Shown here: in pieces, positions 1 through 8,644 of the stretch
Layout: the number at the start of each line of letters is the position of its first letter
Position numbering within the stretch: position 1 is the stretch's first letter
Origin: Oceanimonas marisflavi
Lineage (GTDB): Bacteria; Pseudomonadota; Gammaproteobacteria; Enterobacterales; Aeromonadaceae
Assembly: GCF_003049725.1 (NCBI RefSeq)
Contig: NZ_QAGM01000001.1
Coordinates: forward strand, 211,000-274,999
Length of the DNA: 64,000 nucleotides
Direction of reading: 5' to 3'
The notes under the pieces: generated by a model
Databases searched by the model: none
Seen by the model: only the letters and a program-made list of their open reading frames with translations
Told to the model about the DNA's origin: nothing
Made by a program: the position numbers and the translations under genes

Positions 1-519
1 CCCCTGCGCACCTGGCTGGCCATTGTGGCCTGCCTGTTCGGCATCAGCCTGATCGTGCTGGACGACACCGGCAGCGGCTCTCTCACCGGCAGCCTACTGG
101 CAATGCTGGCGGCGCTGGGGCTGGCGGGCAACCTGACCTTGGCACGCAGCAAGCCCGGCGTGGACATGAGCCCCATGCTGGCCCTGAGTGGTCTGTTCAC
201 CTTTTTGCTGACCTTTGGCTGGAGTGGCCATATCATGCAGCCCGCCGTTGCCGATCTCGGCTGGCTGGTGCTCTTGTGTCTGGTCATGCTGCCGGCGGGG
301 TTTACCCTTATCCAGCGCGGTCCGCTCTATCTGCCCTCGGCGGAAGTGAGCCTGCTGATGCTGCTGGAAACCGTGTTCGGCACCCTGCTGGTGTGGCTGT
401 TTTTAAGCGAGCGGCCCAGCAATCAGGGGCTGGTGGGCGGCACCATTGTGCTGCTGGCCATGATCATCAAGGCCATGCTGGAACGACAGCCGCTCGCCGC
501 TAATCCCGTGCGGGCCTGA
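1..519 (+). CDS. EamA/DMT-family transporter, C-terminal part (5' end outside window)
   Basis: The frame is open from the first base, so the gene starts before the window; about 172 residues are visible. They form several hydrophobic membrane segments (Leu/Ala/Gly-rich) ending with a short polar tail, as in the second half of the ten-helix EamA drug/metabolite transporter fold. The segment with LLMLLETVFGTLLVWLFLSE matches the typical penultimate helix of EamA proteins (exporters of amino acids or small metabolites in the inner membrane). The substrate cannot be told. The LysR regulator starts 16 bases after its stop codon, so the two may be cotranscribed. Confidence 0.75.
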   Translation, partial: PLRTWLAIVACLFGISLIVLDDTGSGSLTGSLLAMLAALGLAGNLTLARSKPGVDMSPMLALSGLFTFLLTFGWSGHIMQPAVADLGWLVLLCLVMLPAGFTLIQRGPLYLPSAEVSLLMLLETVFGTLLVWLFLSERPSNQGLVGGTIVLLAMIIKAMLERQPLAANPVRA

Positions 520-535
520 CAAGGAGCGTCTTTAC

Positions 536-1450
536 ATGTGGAAACTCAACCCGAGGGCACTGCGCTATCTCAACGAAGTGTCCCGTCAGGGCTCGCTGCG
601 CAAGGCGGCCGCCAGGCTGAATGTGGATGTTTCGGCCATCAGCCGGCAACTGCACCAGCTGGAAGAGGAAATCGGCCTGCCGGTGGGCTATCGCAACGGT
701 CAGGGCTTTGTGCCGACCGAGGTGGGCGAAGAGCTGATCTCCCTCTATCGTCAGCAAAAGGCGAGCGAAGACGCCACCCTGTCCCGCATCGAGGCACTGC
801 AGGATCTGCGCCGCGGTCAGGTTACCCTGGCCGTGGGCGAAGGCTTTATCGCCGATCTGATCTCGGCGCCGCTGCAAAGCTTTATGCAGCACTATCCAGA
901 CATTGCCATTTCCGTGGAGATGGCCGGTGCCAACGAGGCCGTCCGCCTGGTCAAGGAAGACGAAGTCGATCTGGCGCTGGTCTATGCGCCCCAGCCGGAT
1001 TCGTCACTGCATTGCCACGTGACCCGCAATCGCCCGCTCGATCTGATCACCCCGCCTGGGCATCCGCTTTCCCGCAAGGGCCGACCCGACATTCACGACG
1101 TCTTGAACTACCCACTGGCGCTGATCGATCAGCAATTTGGCATGGGCCAGCTGCCCAGGCTGGTTGAGCAACTGGAACACATTCGCTTCAAGCCGCAGCT
1201 GAAAACCAACTCGGTGTCGGTCCTCAAGAATTTTGTGCTGTCCGGCATGGGGCTGACCTTTATGCCCAGGCTGACCGTGCACGAGGAAGTCATGGCGGGA
1301 AAAATTATCTGCCTGCCCGCGCCCCATCCGCTCCTGGCCAGGGCTGAGGCGCAGATCGTCAGCCACAAGGGTCGCGAGCTGACCGTGGCCGGCGAGCGTC
1401 TGCTGCGCCACCTGAGCGAGGGCATGCTGTTTTTCAGTCAGGGCAGATAA
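536..1450 (+). CDS. LysR-family transcriptional regulator
   Basis: The protein has 304 aa, a usual LysR length. Residues about 5-65 form the winged helix-turn-helix (LNEVSRQGSLRKAAARLNVD then SAISRQLHQLEEEIG), followed by a periplasmic-binding-protein-like effector domain (about 90-295). An AAGGAG ribosome site lies about 11 bases before the ATG. The gene sits just after a DMT exporter and just before a TRAP transporter operon on the same strand, so it most likely controls one or both. The gap to the TRAP operon carries repeated motifs that could be its operator. The effector is unknown; a ligand related to the transported compound is a guess. Confidence 0.9.
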   Translation: MWKLNPRALRYLNEVSRQGSLRKAAARLNVDVSAISRQLHQLEEEIGLPVGYRNGQGFVPTEVGEELISLYRQQKASEDATLSRIEALQDLRRGQVTLAVGEGFIADLISAPLQSFMQHYPDIAISVEMAGANEAVRLVKEDEVDLALVYAPQPDSSLHCHVTRNRPLDLITPPGHPLSRKGRPDIHDVLNYPLALIDQQFGMGQLPRLVEQLEHIRFKPQLKTNSVSVLKNFVLSGMGLTFMPRLTVHEEVMAGKIICLPAPHPLLARAEAQIVSHKGRELTVAGERLLRHLSEGMLFFSQGR

Positions 1451-1463
1451 TGATTACCACCAT

Positions 1464-1519
1464 AGGTGTTGCGTAAATATCAACACCTTGACTATTGAAA
1501 AGTCAACAGATCAACACCT
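1464..1519. promoter_or_regulatory. Cluster of AGGTGTTG motifs before the TRAP operon (candidate operator)
   Basis: Between the LysR gene and dctP, the 8-mer AGGTGTTG occurs once on the plus strand (1464-1471) and twice on the minus strand (1481-1488 and 1512-1519). The first two copies form an inverted repeat. A second inverted repeat, TTGACT-N7-AGTCAA (1488-1506), is interleaved; its TTGACT could also serve as a -35 element. Such clustering in a 115-base gap suggests a regulator binding region. Binding by the adjacent LysR protein is inference. Confidence 0.5.
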
Positions 1520-1566
1520 AACCTGAAGCCGTCCCCCAACCAGTATCACGATATGGAGATCATTCG

Positions 1567-2598
1567 ATGAAAGCGTCATTTGCCCTTTCTCCCCTGCGCA
1601 AGGCCATGGTTACCTTGCTGGGCGCCGGCACCTTGATGGCAACCGGACTGACCCAGGCCGCCACCACCATCGATCTGTCTTACAACGGTGCGCCGGATGC
1701 AGACAAAAACGCGGTTCACCTATTTGCCAGCAACCTGAAGCGGCTGGTGGAAGAAAAAACCGATGGCGAGCTGGAGCTCACCCTCTATCCCAACAGCATG
1801 CTGGGCGAAGAAGTGCAGCGCATGGAGCAGGTGATGGCCGCCCCCGGCCTGAACATTGCGTCGTTTGCCGGTATTTCGCCCCTGTTCCCGGAAATTTACA
1901 CCAGCTCCATTCCCTTCCTGTTCCGCGACTTCGACCATGCCCGCAGCTTCTTTGATGAAGGGGAATACTGGAAGGCCGCCCAGCAGGAATTTACCGACCG
2001 TACCGGCACCCACCTACTAGCGGTGGTGGAAGAAGGCGGCTTCCTCGCCTTTACCAACAGTAAGCGCCCGATCAAGTCACCCGAGGACTTCAAGGGCCTG
2101 CGTTTTCGAGCCATGGACAAGAGCCAGGTAGCGCTGTATGAAGCCTTTGGTGCCTCAGGCACCCCCATCCCCTGGACCGAAGTCTACATGGCGCTGAAAA
2201 CCGGGGTGGCCGATGGGCAGATGAACCCGCCCATGTACATCATTCTGGGCAGCCTGCAGGAGGTGCAGCAGCACCTGACCCTGGCCAACATTCAGTATTC
2301 CGACCAGTTCCTGGTGGCCAACGGCGAACTGCTTGAGTCGCTGACCGACGAACAGCGTCAGGCGCTGAAAGATGCCGTGGCCGAAGCCAACCAGCTCAAC
2401 CGCGAGTCCGTGGAAGCCAAGGTGGAAGAGCGCGTTCAGTTCCTGGTCGACAAGGGCATGCAAGTGTACCGTCCCACCGCCGAGGAGCTGGCGCAGTTCC
2501 AGGAAAAGGCCAAGCCCTCCTACATCAACTGGCTCAAAGAGCAGAACATTGAGCAGAAGTGGGTGGACCTTGCCTTGGAAGACGCCGGCAAGTTCTGA
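1567..2598 (+). CDS. TRAP transporter substrate-binding protein (DctP family)
   Basis: The protein has 343 aa with a signal peptide of about 31 residues (positively charged start, hydrophobic core, TQAA cleavage region). The mature part has the DctP/TRAP solute receptor fold. The region GLRFRAMDKS holds the Arg that in this family usually binds the ligand's carboxylate, and VADGQMNP corresponds to the conserved DGQENP-type motif. It captures the substrate in the periplasm and hands it to the DctQ/DctM permease encoded next. It is the first gene of a four-gene set with a D-Ala-D-Ala dipeptidase at the end. The usual ligands of the family are organic acids; the dipeptidase neighbour raises the possibility of a peptide or amino-acid ligand. 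Confidence 0.92.
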   Translation: MKASFALSPLRKAMVTLLGAGTLMATGLTQAATTIDLSYNGAPDADKNAVHLFASNLKRLVEEKTDGELELTLYPNSMLGEEVQRMEQVMAAPGLNIASFAGISPLFPEIYTSSIPFLFRDFDHARSFFDEGEYWKAAQQEFTDRTGTHLLAVVEEGGFLAFTNSKRPIKSPEDFKGLRFRAMDKSQVALYEAFGASGTPIPWTEVYMALKTGVADGQMNPPMYIILGSLQEVQQHLTLANIQYSDQFLVANGELLESLTDEQRQALKDAVAEANQLNRESVEAKVEERVQFLVDKGMQVYRPTAEELAQFQEKAKPSYINWLKEQNIEQKWVDLALEDAGKF

Positions 2599-2653
2599 GT
2601 TTTTTCTGAATCATCCTACCTTTCTGGCGGCCTGACGGCCGCCCCTTTACGCC

Positions 2654-3127
2654 ATGAGACAACGACTGATAACCCTGATGAGCCGGCTGGTTGAGGCGGT
2701 GGTCGGTACCCTGATCCTGACCAACCTGCTAGTGCTGCTGTACGGCGTGGCCGCCCGTTACCTGTTGGGCCGTTCGCCCATCTGGATGGATGAACTGTCA
2801 CGTTTTCTGATCATTGCCTGTGCCCTGCTGATGGCCGGCGTGGTGCTGATACGCAACGAACACATGCGTATTGGCCTGCTCGAGCAACGGCTGCCGTTGC
2901 CACTGGCCCGCCTCCTCAAGCTGTACCAGTGGTTGCTGATCCTGATCATCAGCGCCGGATTCTGCTGGTACTCCTGGCATTACGCCTTTTCGGTAAGCCG
3001 CTTCACCACCATGGGGCTCAGCATCAGCCGCACCTGGCCGGTGCTCAGCCTGCCGCTGGGCTTTGGCCTGCTGTTTGTATTCAACCTGCTGCGCGGCCCC
3101 TTTGGCTGCAAGGAAGCCCGCTCATGA
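2654..3127 (+). CDS. TRAP transporter small permease (DctQ family)
   Basis: The 157-aa protein has four predicted membrane helices and the DctQ signature around WMDELSRFLIIACALLMAGV. DctQ links the receptor to the large DctM permease in the inner membrane. Its stop codon overlaps the dctM start (ATGA), which indicates translational coupling. It begins 55 bases after dctP. A divergently oriented sequence in this gap is not evident. Confidence 0.92.
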   Translation: MRQRLITLMSRLVEAVVGTLILTNLLVLLYGVAARYLLGRSPIWMDELSRFLIIACALLMAGVVLIRNEHMRIGLLEQRLPLPLARLLKLYQWLLILIISAGFCWYSWHYAFSVSRFTTMGLSISRTWPVLSLPLGFGLLFVFNLLRGPFGCKEARS

Positions 3128-4410
3128 CCCTAGCCATGTTTGCCTCCTTTATCATGCATGTCTTGCTGGGCCTGCCACTGTTTATTGCCCTGCTGTTCAC
3201 CGCCGTGGTCGGTTTCATGTTTATCGATCCGTCCATGCTGGGCCGCATGGTGCCGCAGCAGTTTTTTGGCGGCATTAACGTCTTTTCCCTGATGGCCATT
3301 CCACTGTTCATTCTGGCCGGCAACCTGATGAACAGTGCCGGCCTGACGCAACAGCTGATGGCCCTTGCCCGGGTCCTGGTGGGCCACCTGCGGGGCGGGC
3401 TGGGTTATGTCAATGTGGTGTCGAGCGTATTCTTTGCCGGCGTCAACGGCTCGGCGGTGGCCGACACCTCGGCGCTGGGCTCCCTGCTGGTGCCGGCGAT
3501 GAAAAAGGAAGGTTATTCGGCCTCCTATGCCGCCGGCCTGACCGCGGGCAGCTCGCTGATCGGCCCCATTATTCCGCCCAGCATTTTCATGATCCTCTAT
3601 GCTTCGCTCACCAATACCTCGGTGGGTGATCTGTTCCTGGCCGGCGTTATTCCCGGTTTGCTGCTGGGCCTGGTGTTCATGATCATGAACTGGTTTTACG
3701 CCCGCAAGGCACAGCTGCCGGTGTCGGGCCAGCGCCCGACCATGGGACTGTTTTTGCAGGCCCTGTGGGGCGCCCTGCCGGCACTGTTGGCCCCCTTTAT
3801 CATCGTCGGTGGTATCGTCTTTGGGGTGGTCACACCCACGGAGTCGGGTGCCCTCACCGTAGCCTATGTGGCCCTGATCGGCCTATTCACCAAGCAGCTG
3901 AGCTGGCACCGGCTGTGGAGCGCCCTGGTGGAAACCGCGCGCCTGACCAGTGCCGTGTTTCTAATCATGGCCGCCTCGGCGGTGGTCAGCTGGCTGCTGT
4001 CTTACGCCCAGGTGCCCAAGGCTTTCGTGACCCTGTTTGATCCCATTATCGAACAGCCGGTTCTGGTGCTGTTGTTGCTTAGCCTGATCACCTTTGCCAC
4101 CGGCATGTTCATGGAAGAGGTGTCCGCCTTGATGCTGCTGACCCCCATCTTCATGCCCGTAGCCATGGCGGCGGGCGTGGATCCGGTGCACCTCGGCATC
4201 ATCATCACCCTGAACATCACCATTGCCCTGATAACCCCACCCATGGGCGCCTGCGTCTTTGTGGCCGCCGCCGTCAGCCGGCTGGAAATTACCGAGCTGT
4301 TCAAGACCATCTGGCCCTTTGTTGCCACCGCGTTGCTGGTGCTGGTGGTGCTGATCCTGTTTCCCGGGCTGGTGCTGTGGCTGCCCGGACTGTTCGGAGG
4401 ACAGCTATGA
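3124..4410 (+). CDS. TRAP transporter large permease (DctM family)
   Basis: The 428-aa protein is strongly hydrophobic with about 12 membrane helices, the usual DctM size. The start at 3124 (MTLAMFASFIMHVLLG) is chosen because it overlaps the dctQ stop as ATGA and gives the normal N-terminus; the frame is open further upstream but that part is not membrane-like. Typical DctM stretches are seen (AVADTSALGS, GPIIPPSIFMI, TPTESGA). It is the sodium-driven transport subunit. Its stop codon overlaps the start of the dipeptidase gene in the same ATGA arrangement. Confidence 0.93.
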   Translation: MTLAMFASFIMHVLLGLPLFIALLFTAVVGFMFIDPSMLGRMVPQQFFGGINVFSLMAIPLFILAGNLMNSAGLTQQLMALARVLVGHLRGGLGYVNVVSSVFFAGVNGSAVADTSALGSLLVPAMKKEGYSASYAAGLTAGSSLIGPIIPPSIFMILYASLTNTSVGDLFLAGVIPGLLLGLVFMIMNWFYARKAQLPVSGQRPTMGLFLQALWGALPALLAPFIIVGGIVFGVVTPTESGALTVAYVALIGLFTKQLSWHRLWSALVETARLTSAVFLIMAASAVVSWLLSYAQVPKAFVTLFDPIIEQPVLVLLLLSLITFATGMFMEEVSALMLLTPIFMPVAMAAGVDPVHLGIIITLNITIALITPPMGACVFVAAAVSRLEITELFKTIWPFVATALLVLVVLILFPGLVLWLPGLFGGQL

Positions 4411-5156
4411 ACGCCCCTATTCCCCTGCTGAATGATCCCGACTGGACGCGCGTGTCTGCGCTTCCCATTCGAGAGAACCATGAGGATCTGGTGCCCGCCA
4501 GCCTGGCCCCGGCAAACCTGGCGTGCTATCCGGCCTACTACAAGCTGGGCATTCCCAACGCGGTGCCCGAATGCTATATGCGCCGGGGAGTGTATCAACG
4601 CCTGTTGGCGGCGTCCCGCAGCCTGCCAAAGGGCCTGACCCTGCTGGTGATGGACAGCTGGCGCCCCTATTCGGTACAGCAATATCTGTACGACACCCTG
4701 TATAACGCCATTGAAAACCACTGGCCCGACAAGCCCGCCGCCGAGCTGGAGCAACTGACCCGGGAATTTGTGTCGCTGCCCAGCACCAATCCCCGATCCC
4801 CCAGTCCCCATCTGACCGGAGGCTCGGTGGACGTAACGCTGATTGATGAGCACGGTTTGATGCTCGACATGGGCAGCCAGTTCGACGAAGCCACGCCCTG
4901 GTCACACACCGCCGCCTTTGAACAGCTGGCTTCGCCCACGCCCCATGAGCAGCAGGTGATTGCCAACCGTCGCCTGCTCTACCGGGCCATGATCGACGCC
5001 GGCTTTACCAACCTGCCCAGCGAATGGTGGCATTACGACTTCGGCAACCAGTTATGGGCCTGGTACAGCGGTCAGCCCCAAGCCTGTTACGGCCCCACCC
5101 ACCCCGAAAGCCTGGAAAGCCGCTGGCGCCAGGAAATAGACCGCCGGCACCAATAG
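4407..5156 (+). CDS. ddpX: D-alanyl-D-alanine dipeptidase (VanX/DdpX family, M15D)
   Basis: The 249-aa protein matches the M15D zinc dipeptidases that split D-Ala-D-Ala. Zinc ligands are visible as H135 and D142 in SPHLTGGSVD and H209 in EWWH. E206 is the catalytic base, and R86 in DSWRP is the conserved Arg. No signal peptide is seen, so it acts in the cytoplasm. The start at 4407 overlaps the dctM stop as ATGA, placing it firmly in the TRAP operon. In E. coli ddpX belongs to an ABC transporter operon for D-Ala-D-Ala use; here the transporter is of TRAP type. The likely role is use or recycling of a D-amino-acid dipeptide (inference). There is no vanH/vanA ligase nearby, so glycopeptide resistance is unlikely. 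Confidence 0.88.
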   Translation: MNAPIPLLNDPDWTRVSALPIRENHEDLVPASLAPANLACYPAYYKLGIPNAVPECYMRRGVYQRLLAASRSLPKGLTLLVMDSWRPYSVQQYLYDTLYNAIENHWPDKPAAELEQLTREFVSLPSTNPRSPSPHLTGGSVDVTLIDEHGLMLDMGSQFDEATPWSHTAAFEQLASPTPHEQQVIANRRLLYRAMIDAGFTNLPSEWWHYDFGNQLWAWYSGQPQACYGPTHPESLESRWRQEIDRRHQ

Positions 5157-5175
5157 GCCGGCGGCCTTCCGCAAC

Positions 5176-5196
5176 GGGCGGCTTTGCCAGCCGCCC
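5176..5196 (+). terminator. Hairpin after the TRAP-ddpX operon
   Basis: Perfect 8-bp stem GGGCGGCT / AGCCGCCC with a 5-base loop, 20 bases after the ddpX stop. There is no U-run after it, so it may act as an RNA-stabilising hairpin or a weak terminator. Confidence 0.4.
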
Positions 5197-5242
5197 TGCT
5201 AATGAGTAAACTGGCTGCATCTAGGTTGTTCGGATTTCGATA

Positions 5243-5785
5243 ATGAAGCAATTTGCCGAGTTTATTCCGCTGATCATTTTTTTCGTGGTCTACAAAACGG
5301 TGGACATCTATGCCGCCACCGGCGCGCTGATGGCGGCCACCTGCGTGCAGATGCTGGTGCAGTGGCTGCGCCACAAAACCCTGGAGAAAATGCACCTGGT
5401 CACCCTGGTGCTGGTGCTGGGCTTTGGCGGCATGACCCTGTTTTTTCACGATGACGCCTTTATCAAATGGAAGGTCACCGCGGTAAACGGCCTGTTTGCC
5501 CTGGGTCTGCTGATAAGCCGCTACGGCTTTGGCAAAAATCCCATTCAGCAGATGCTGGGCAAGGAGCTGACCCTGCCTGCGGCGGTATGGGACAAGGCCA
5601 ACCTGGCCTGGGCCGGCTTTTTTGCCTTTTGCGGCGCACTCAACGTGTATGTGGCGTTCAATCTGCCCGAGGAATGGTGGGTGAACTTCAAGGTATTTGG
5701 CCTGCTCGGCCTGACCCTGCTGTTTACGCTGGCCACCGTGCTTTATCTTTATCGCCTGCAACCCGCACACAACAATCAACGTTAA
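5243..5785 (+). CDS. yciB: Inner membrane-spanning protein YciB (septation protein A family)
   Basis: The 180-aa protein starts MKQFAEFIPLIIFFVVYK, the typical YciB start, and has five to six membrane helices. Length and motif order (FPLI.FF, HDDAFIKWK, KPIQ-like, WAGFFAFCGALNVYVA) match the family. YciB is an inner-membrane protein linked to cell envelope synthesis, septation and membrane potential; its exact action is not settled. The yciI gene follows after 12 bases, so the two are probably cotranscribed, as their closeness in enteric genomes suggests. Confidence 0.94.
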   Translation: MKQFAEFIPLIIFFVVYKTVDIYAATGALMAATCVQMLVQWLRHKTLEKMHLVTLVLVLGFGGMTLFFHDDAFIKWKVTAVNGLFALGLLISRYGFGKNPIQQMLGKELTLPAAVWDKANLAWAGFFAFCGALNVYVAFNLPEEWWVNFKVFGLLGLTLLFTLATVLYLYRLQPAHNNQR

Positions 5786-5797
5786 GGACAATTTTTC

Positions 5798-6097
5798 ATG
5801 TGGTATGTGATTTTCAGTGAGGACAACCCCAACAGCCTGCCCCTGCGCAAGGAAGCCCGCCCGGCTCACCTGGCCCGGCTGCAGGCTCTGGCCGATGAAG
5901 GCCGGCTGCTGGTGGCCGGCCCCAACCCGGCCATCGACGCCGAGGATCCCGCCGAGGCCGGCTTTACCGGCAGCACTGTGATCGCCGAGTTCGACTCGCT
6001 GGAAGCCGCTCAGAGCTGGGCCGATGCCGACCCTTATGTGGCCGCCGGCGTCTACGCCGATGTTATCGTCAAACCCTTCAAAAAAGTCCTGCCCTGA
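5798..6097 (+). CDS. yciI: YciI family protein
   Basis: The 99-aa protein is a single YCII domain ([25 protein letters not shown]...), a ferredoxin-like dimeric fold with a conserved His (RPAHLARL) and Asp ([11 protein letters not shown]). The family may be enzymatic, but no reaction has been fixed for the stand-alone form. It lies 12 bases after yciB and is followed by a strong terminator hairpin, so it ends this transcript. Confidence 0.92.
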   Translation: MWYVIFSEDNPNSLPLRKEARPAHLARLQALADEGRLLVAGPNPAIDAEDPAEAGFTGSTVIAEFDSLEAAQSWADADPYVAAGVYADVIVKPFKKVLP

Positions 6098-6119
6098 TAT
6101 CAAACCGGCTTTGGTTTTT

Positions 6120-6160
6120 TCACTCCCGCGCCGAGCGCGGGAGTGAAACCGGTTATTTTT
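6120..6160 (+). terminator. Intrinsic terminator after yciI
   Basis: Perfect 12-bp stem (6120-6131 with 6135-6146) and a CGA loop, followed by a short spacer and TTATTTTT. It closes the yciB-yciI transcript. Confidence 0.7.
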
Positions 6161-6250
6161 AAACCGGAAATTTGCATAAACCCAGTTTCTGTTCGAGTCT
6201 TTAATCGTCCTTCAAAAGGACTTGTATGAAGATTAAAGAGGAGACACGGA

Positions 6251-6538
6251 ATGAAAAAACTGCTTGCCCCTGCCCTGCTGTCGATACTGATGGCTACCGG
6301 CGCTCCGGCGTTTGCCAACGAGGAAAACACCGAAAGTGCGGTGGTGACCAGCATCAACATCAATACCGCCAATGCCGAGCAACTTGCCCAGTTGTCCGGT
6401 GTAGGACCGGCCAAGGCGGCGGCCATTGTGGACTACCGGGACACCAACGGTCCGTTCAAGTCCGTTGACGATCTGGCGCTGGTCAGGGGGATTGGTGAAG
6501 CCACCATCGATAAAAACCGCCACCTGCTGAGCAATTAA
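6251..6538 (+). CDS. ComEA-like helix-hairpin-helix protein, exported
   Basis: The 95-aa protein has a signal peptide ([22 protein letters not shown]) and then one double helix-hairpin-helix unit: [20 protein letters not shown] and [20 protein letters not shown]. This is the small periplasmic ComEA form, which binds double-stranded DNA and pulls it through the outer membrane during natural transformation. E. coli has the similar protein YbaV of unknown role. A GAGGAG ribosome site precedes the ATG. No other competence genes are adjacent, so DNA uptake is a family-based inference. Confidence 0.88.
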   Translation: MKKLLAPALLSILMATGAPAFANEENTESAVVTSININTANAEQLAQLSGVGPAKAAAIVDYRDTNGPFKSVDDLALVRGIGEATIDKNRHLLSN

Positions 6539-6633
6539 AACCATTAAGCCAATCATGCTGCCCCTTTCGACCCGTGGCCGTCAGGGGCAGCTTTGGTTAT
6601 GATAGCCGCCTTGTTATCAACTCCGGTTTTTTC

Positions 6634-7536
6634 ATGTCAAACCAACAATCCATTCGCAAGGCCGTGATCCCCGTCGCCGGCCTGGGTACCCGCATGCTGC
6701 CGGCCACCAAGGCCATTCCCAAGGAAATGTTGCCGGTGGTCGATAAACCACTGATCCAGTACGTGGTGAACGAGGCGGTCAAGGCCGGCATCAAGGAAAT
6801 TGTGCTGGTCACCCACGCCAGTAAGAACTCCATTGAAAACCACTTCGACACCAGTTTTGAGCTGGAAGCCACCCTGGAGAAACGGGTCAAGCGCCAGCTG
6901 CTGAGTGAAGTGCAGAACATCTGCCCGCCCGACGTGACCATTATGCACGTACGCCAGGGCGAAGCCCGGGGACTGGGCCATGCCATTCTCTGCGCTCACC
7001 CCCTGGTAGGCGATGCCCCCTTTGCCATTCTGCTGCCCGATGTGCTGATTGACGATGTGGCCTGCGATCTGGAACAGGATAATCTGGCGGCCATGATCGC
7101 GGCCTTTGATAACACCGGCAACAGCCAGATCCTGGTGGAGCCGGTCGCAGACGAGCTGGTGGATCAGTTCGGCATCGTCGATCTGGGCAATGTGAACATC
7201 AGCCAGGGCGAGTCGGCGGCCATTGCCGCCATGGTGGAAAAACCGGCCCGGGAAGAAGCCCCTTCAAACCTGTCTGTGGTCGGCCGCTATGTGCTGCCGG
7301 CGTCCATCTGGCCGTTGCTCAGGAAAACCCCGCTTGGCAAGGGCGACGAAGTTCAGCTGACCGACACCATCGCCATGCTGATGGCCAAGGAACGGGTAGA
7401 TGCTCACCATATTACCGGCAAGAGCCACGACTGCGGCAGCAAGCTGGGTTATATGATGGCCAATGTAGAATACGGTCTGCGTCACAAAGAGCTGGGCGAA
7501 CAGTTCCGTCGTTATCTGCAGCAACTGCAGGCCTAA
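6634..7536 (+). CDS. galU: UTP--glucose-1-phosphate uridylyltransferase
   Basis: The 300-aa enzyme makes UDP-glucose from UTP and glucose-1-phosphate for surface polysaccharides and glycogen-related pathways. The nucleotide-binding start ([20 protein letters not shown]) and the sugar-phosphate region ([19 protein letters not shown]) are intact. The start at 6634 gives the usual N-terminus [16 protein letters not shown]. The gene overlaps the end of the convergent rssB-like gene by four bases (7533-7536). In E. coli galU and rssB are also close neighbours. Confidence 0.96.
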   Translation: MSNQQSIRKAVIPVAGLGTRMLPATKAIPKEMLPVVDKPLIQYVVNEAVKAGIKEIVLVTHASKNSIENHFDTSFELEATLEKRVKRQLLSEVQNICPPDVTIMHVRQGEARGLGHAILCAHPLVGDAPFAILLPDVLIDDVACDLEQDNLAAMIAAFDNTGNSQILVEPVADELVDQFGIVDLGNVNISQGESAAIAAMVEKPAREEAPSNLSVVGRYVLPASIWPLLRKTPLGKGDEVQLTDTIAMLMAKERVDAHHITGKSHDCGSKLGYMMANVEYGLRHKELGEQFRRYLQQLQA

Positions 7537-8516
7537 CCGGATGTCCGGCTGGCGGTCAGCTCAATACGGCCGCCATAACCGCCGCACAGGCTCAGTTGCA
7601 GAGGAAAACGGCAGTGCTGGTGCCAGAGGCTGGCGGTAAATTCATCTCGTCCCAGAGGGCCGGCGTTGCAGCTTGACAGCCAGTCACTGCCCGTCATGCC
7701 GCCATTGGCCACTTCCACGGTATTGCTGTCGGCTCTCAGCCGCAGCAGCATCAGGTTAACGCTGGTATTGAGCCCGGCCTCGAACAACTTCCGGTTGATG
7801 TATTCAAGGGTTCTTGCCGGGCTTTGCAGCAAGGGACTGGTGCCTCCCCGGTACTGACGCAGAGGCTCGTTCAGCAAAAACGCCACCAGCAACATTAGCA
7901 TGGGCGTGTCAGGGTACAGGGGGTCAAACTCTGCCACCAGCAGCAACAGATCCTGCTCCAGCCGCACCGACTGGGTCAGTACCCAGGGGGTGCTGTGTTT
8001 CAGGCTCAGCCGCCAGCTTCCCAGTTGTTTGTCTTCCGATCTCACCAGATCCCGTAACAGGCGGGATGCGGCCATATCCTGACGGCGGTAAAACGCCAGA
8101 TTGGATTCAAACTCCGCCATTTCCTGCCGTTCCTGCAGGGCCGCAGGAGCCAGGCAGACCGCCAGCCGCCGCTTGACCACACTCCAGTTCTGTACCGGCT
8201 TTATCAGATAATCCACAGCCCCGGCCCGCAATGCCGCCGCCACTTCCGCCATGTTGCCCGCTCCCGACACGGCAACAAATGGCAACTCGGGATAATACCG
8301 GCGAAACAGCGCCGGCAATGCCTCTTGCCGGTGACCCGGCATCATCAGGTTGCCCAGCACCAGATCGGGATGGTGCCGGCCAGCCAGCACAATTCCCTGC
8401 TCGGCACAGTCTGCTTCATGTACCCGGGCATTCCAGAGCTCCAGCCTGGCCAGCAGCTGTTGCCGGAACAGCATATCGTCGTCTACGAGCAATATGTCTG
8501 GGTGCCGCATGAACAT
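7533..8516 (-). CDS. rssB: RssB-type response regulator with Asn at the phosphorylation site
   Basis: The 327-aa protein has an N-terminal receiver domain (about 6-122) and a C-terminal degenerate PP2C-like domain (about 145-320), the layout of RssB, the adaptor that delivers the stress sigma factor RpoS to ClpXP. The acidic pocket (D12, D13), the Ser (VAVSG) and the Lys (LIKP) are kept. The phospho-acceptor position is Asn56 (codon AAC at 8349-8351), in [10 protein letters not shown] where RssB has Asp58. It should therefore not be phosphorylated there. Location beside galU supports the RssB assignment. The start could also be the Met two codons later. No clear ribosome site is seen before either start. 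Confidence 0.8.
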   Translation of the reverse strand: MFMRHPDILLVDDDMLFRQQLLARLELWNARVHEADCAEQGIVLAGRHHPDLVLGNLMMPGHRQEALPALFRRYYPELPFVAVSGAGNMAEVAAALRAGAVDYLIKPVQNWSVVKRRLAVCLAPAALQERQEMAEFESNLAFYRRQDMAASRLLRDLVRSEDKQLGSWRLSLKHSTPWVLTQSVRLEQDLLLLVAEFDPLYPDTPMLMLLVAFLLNEPLRQYRGGTSPLLQSPARTLEYINRKLFEAGLNTSVNLMLLRLRADSNTVEVANGGMTGSDWLSSCNAGPLGRDEFTASLWHQHCRFPLQLSLCGGYGGRIELTASRTSG

Positions 8517-8644
8517 GAAATTACCCGAAAATGATAATGATACCTAAATTCAGCCTAGCCGATTTCACACAGACGGCAGGGGGTGACTGTATTCTGCCGC
8601 CGCTTTATTGGATAATGCCCCCAATATTCCGGTATCCAGGCACT

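Noticed and set aside
4407-5156. Glycopeptide (vancomycin) resistance function for the VanX-like dipeptidase
   Set aside because: No vanH, vanA-type ligase or VanRS regulators are near, and the gene is in a transporter operon of a Gram-negative genome.
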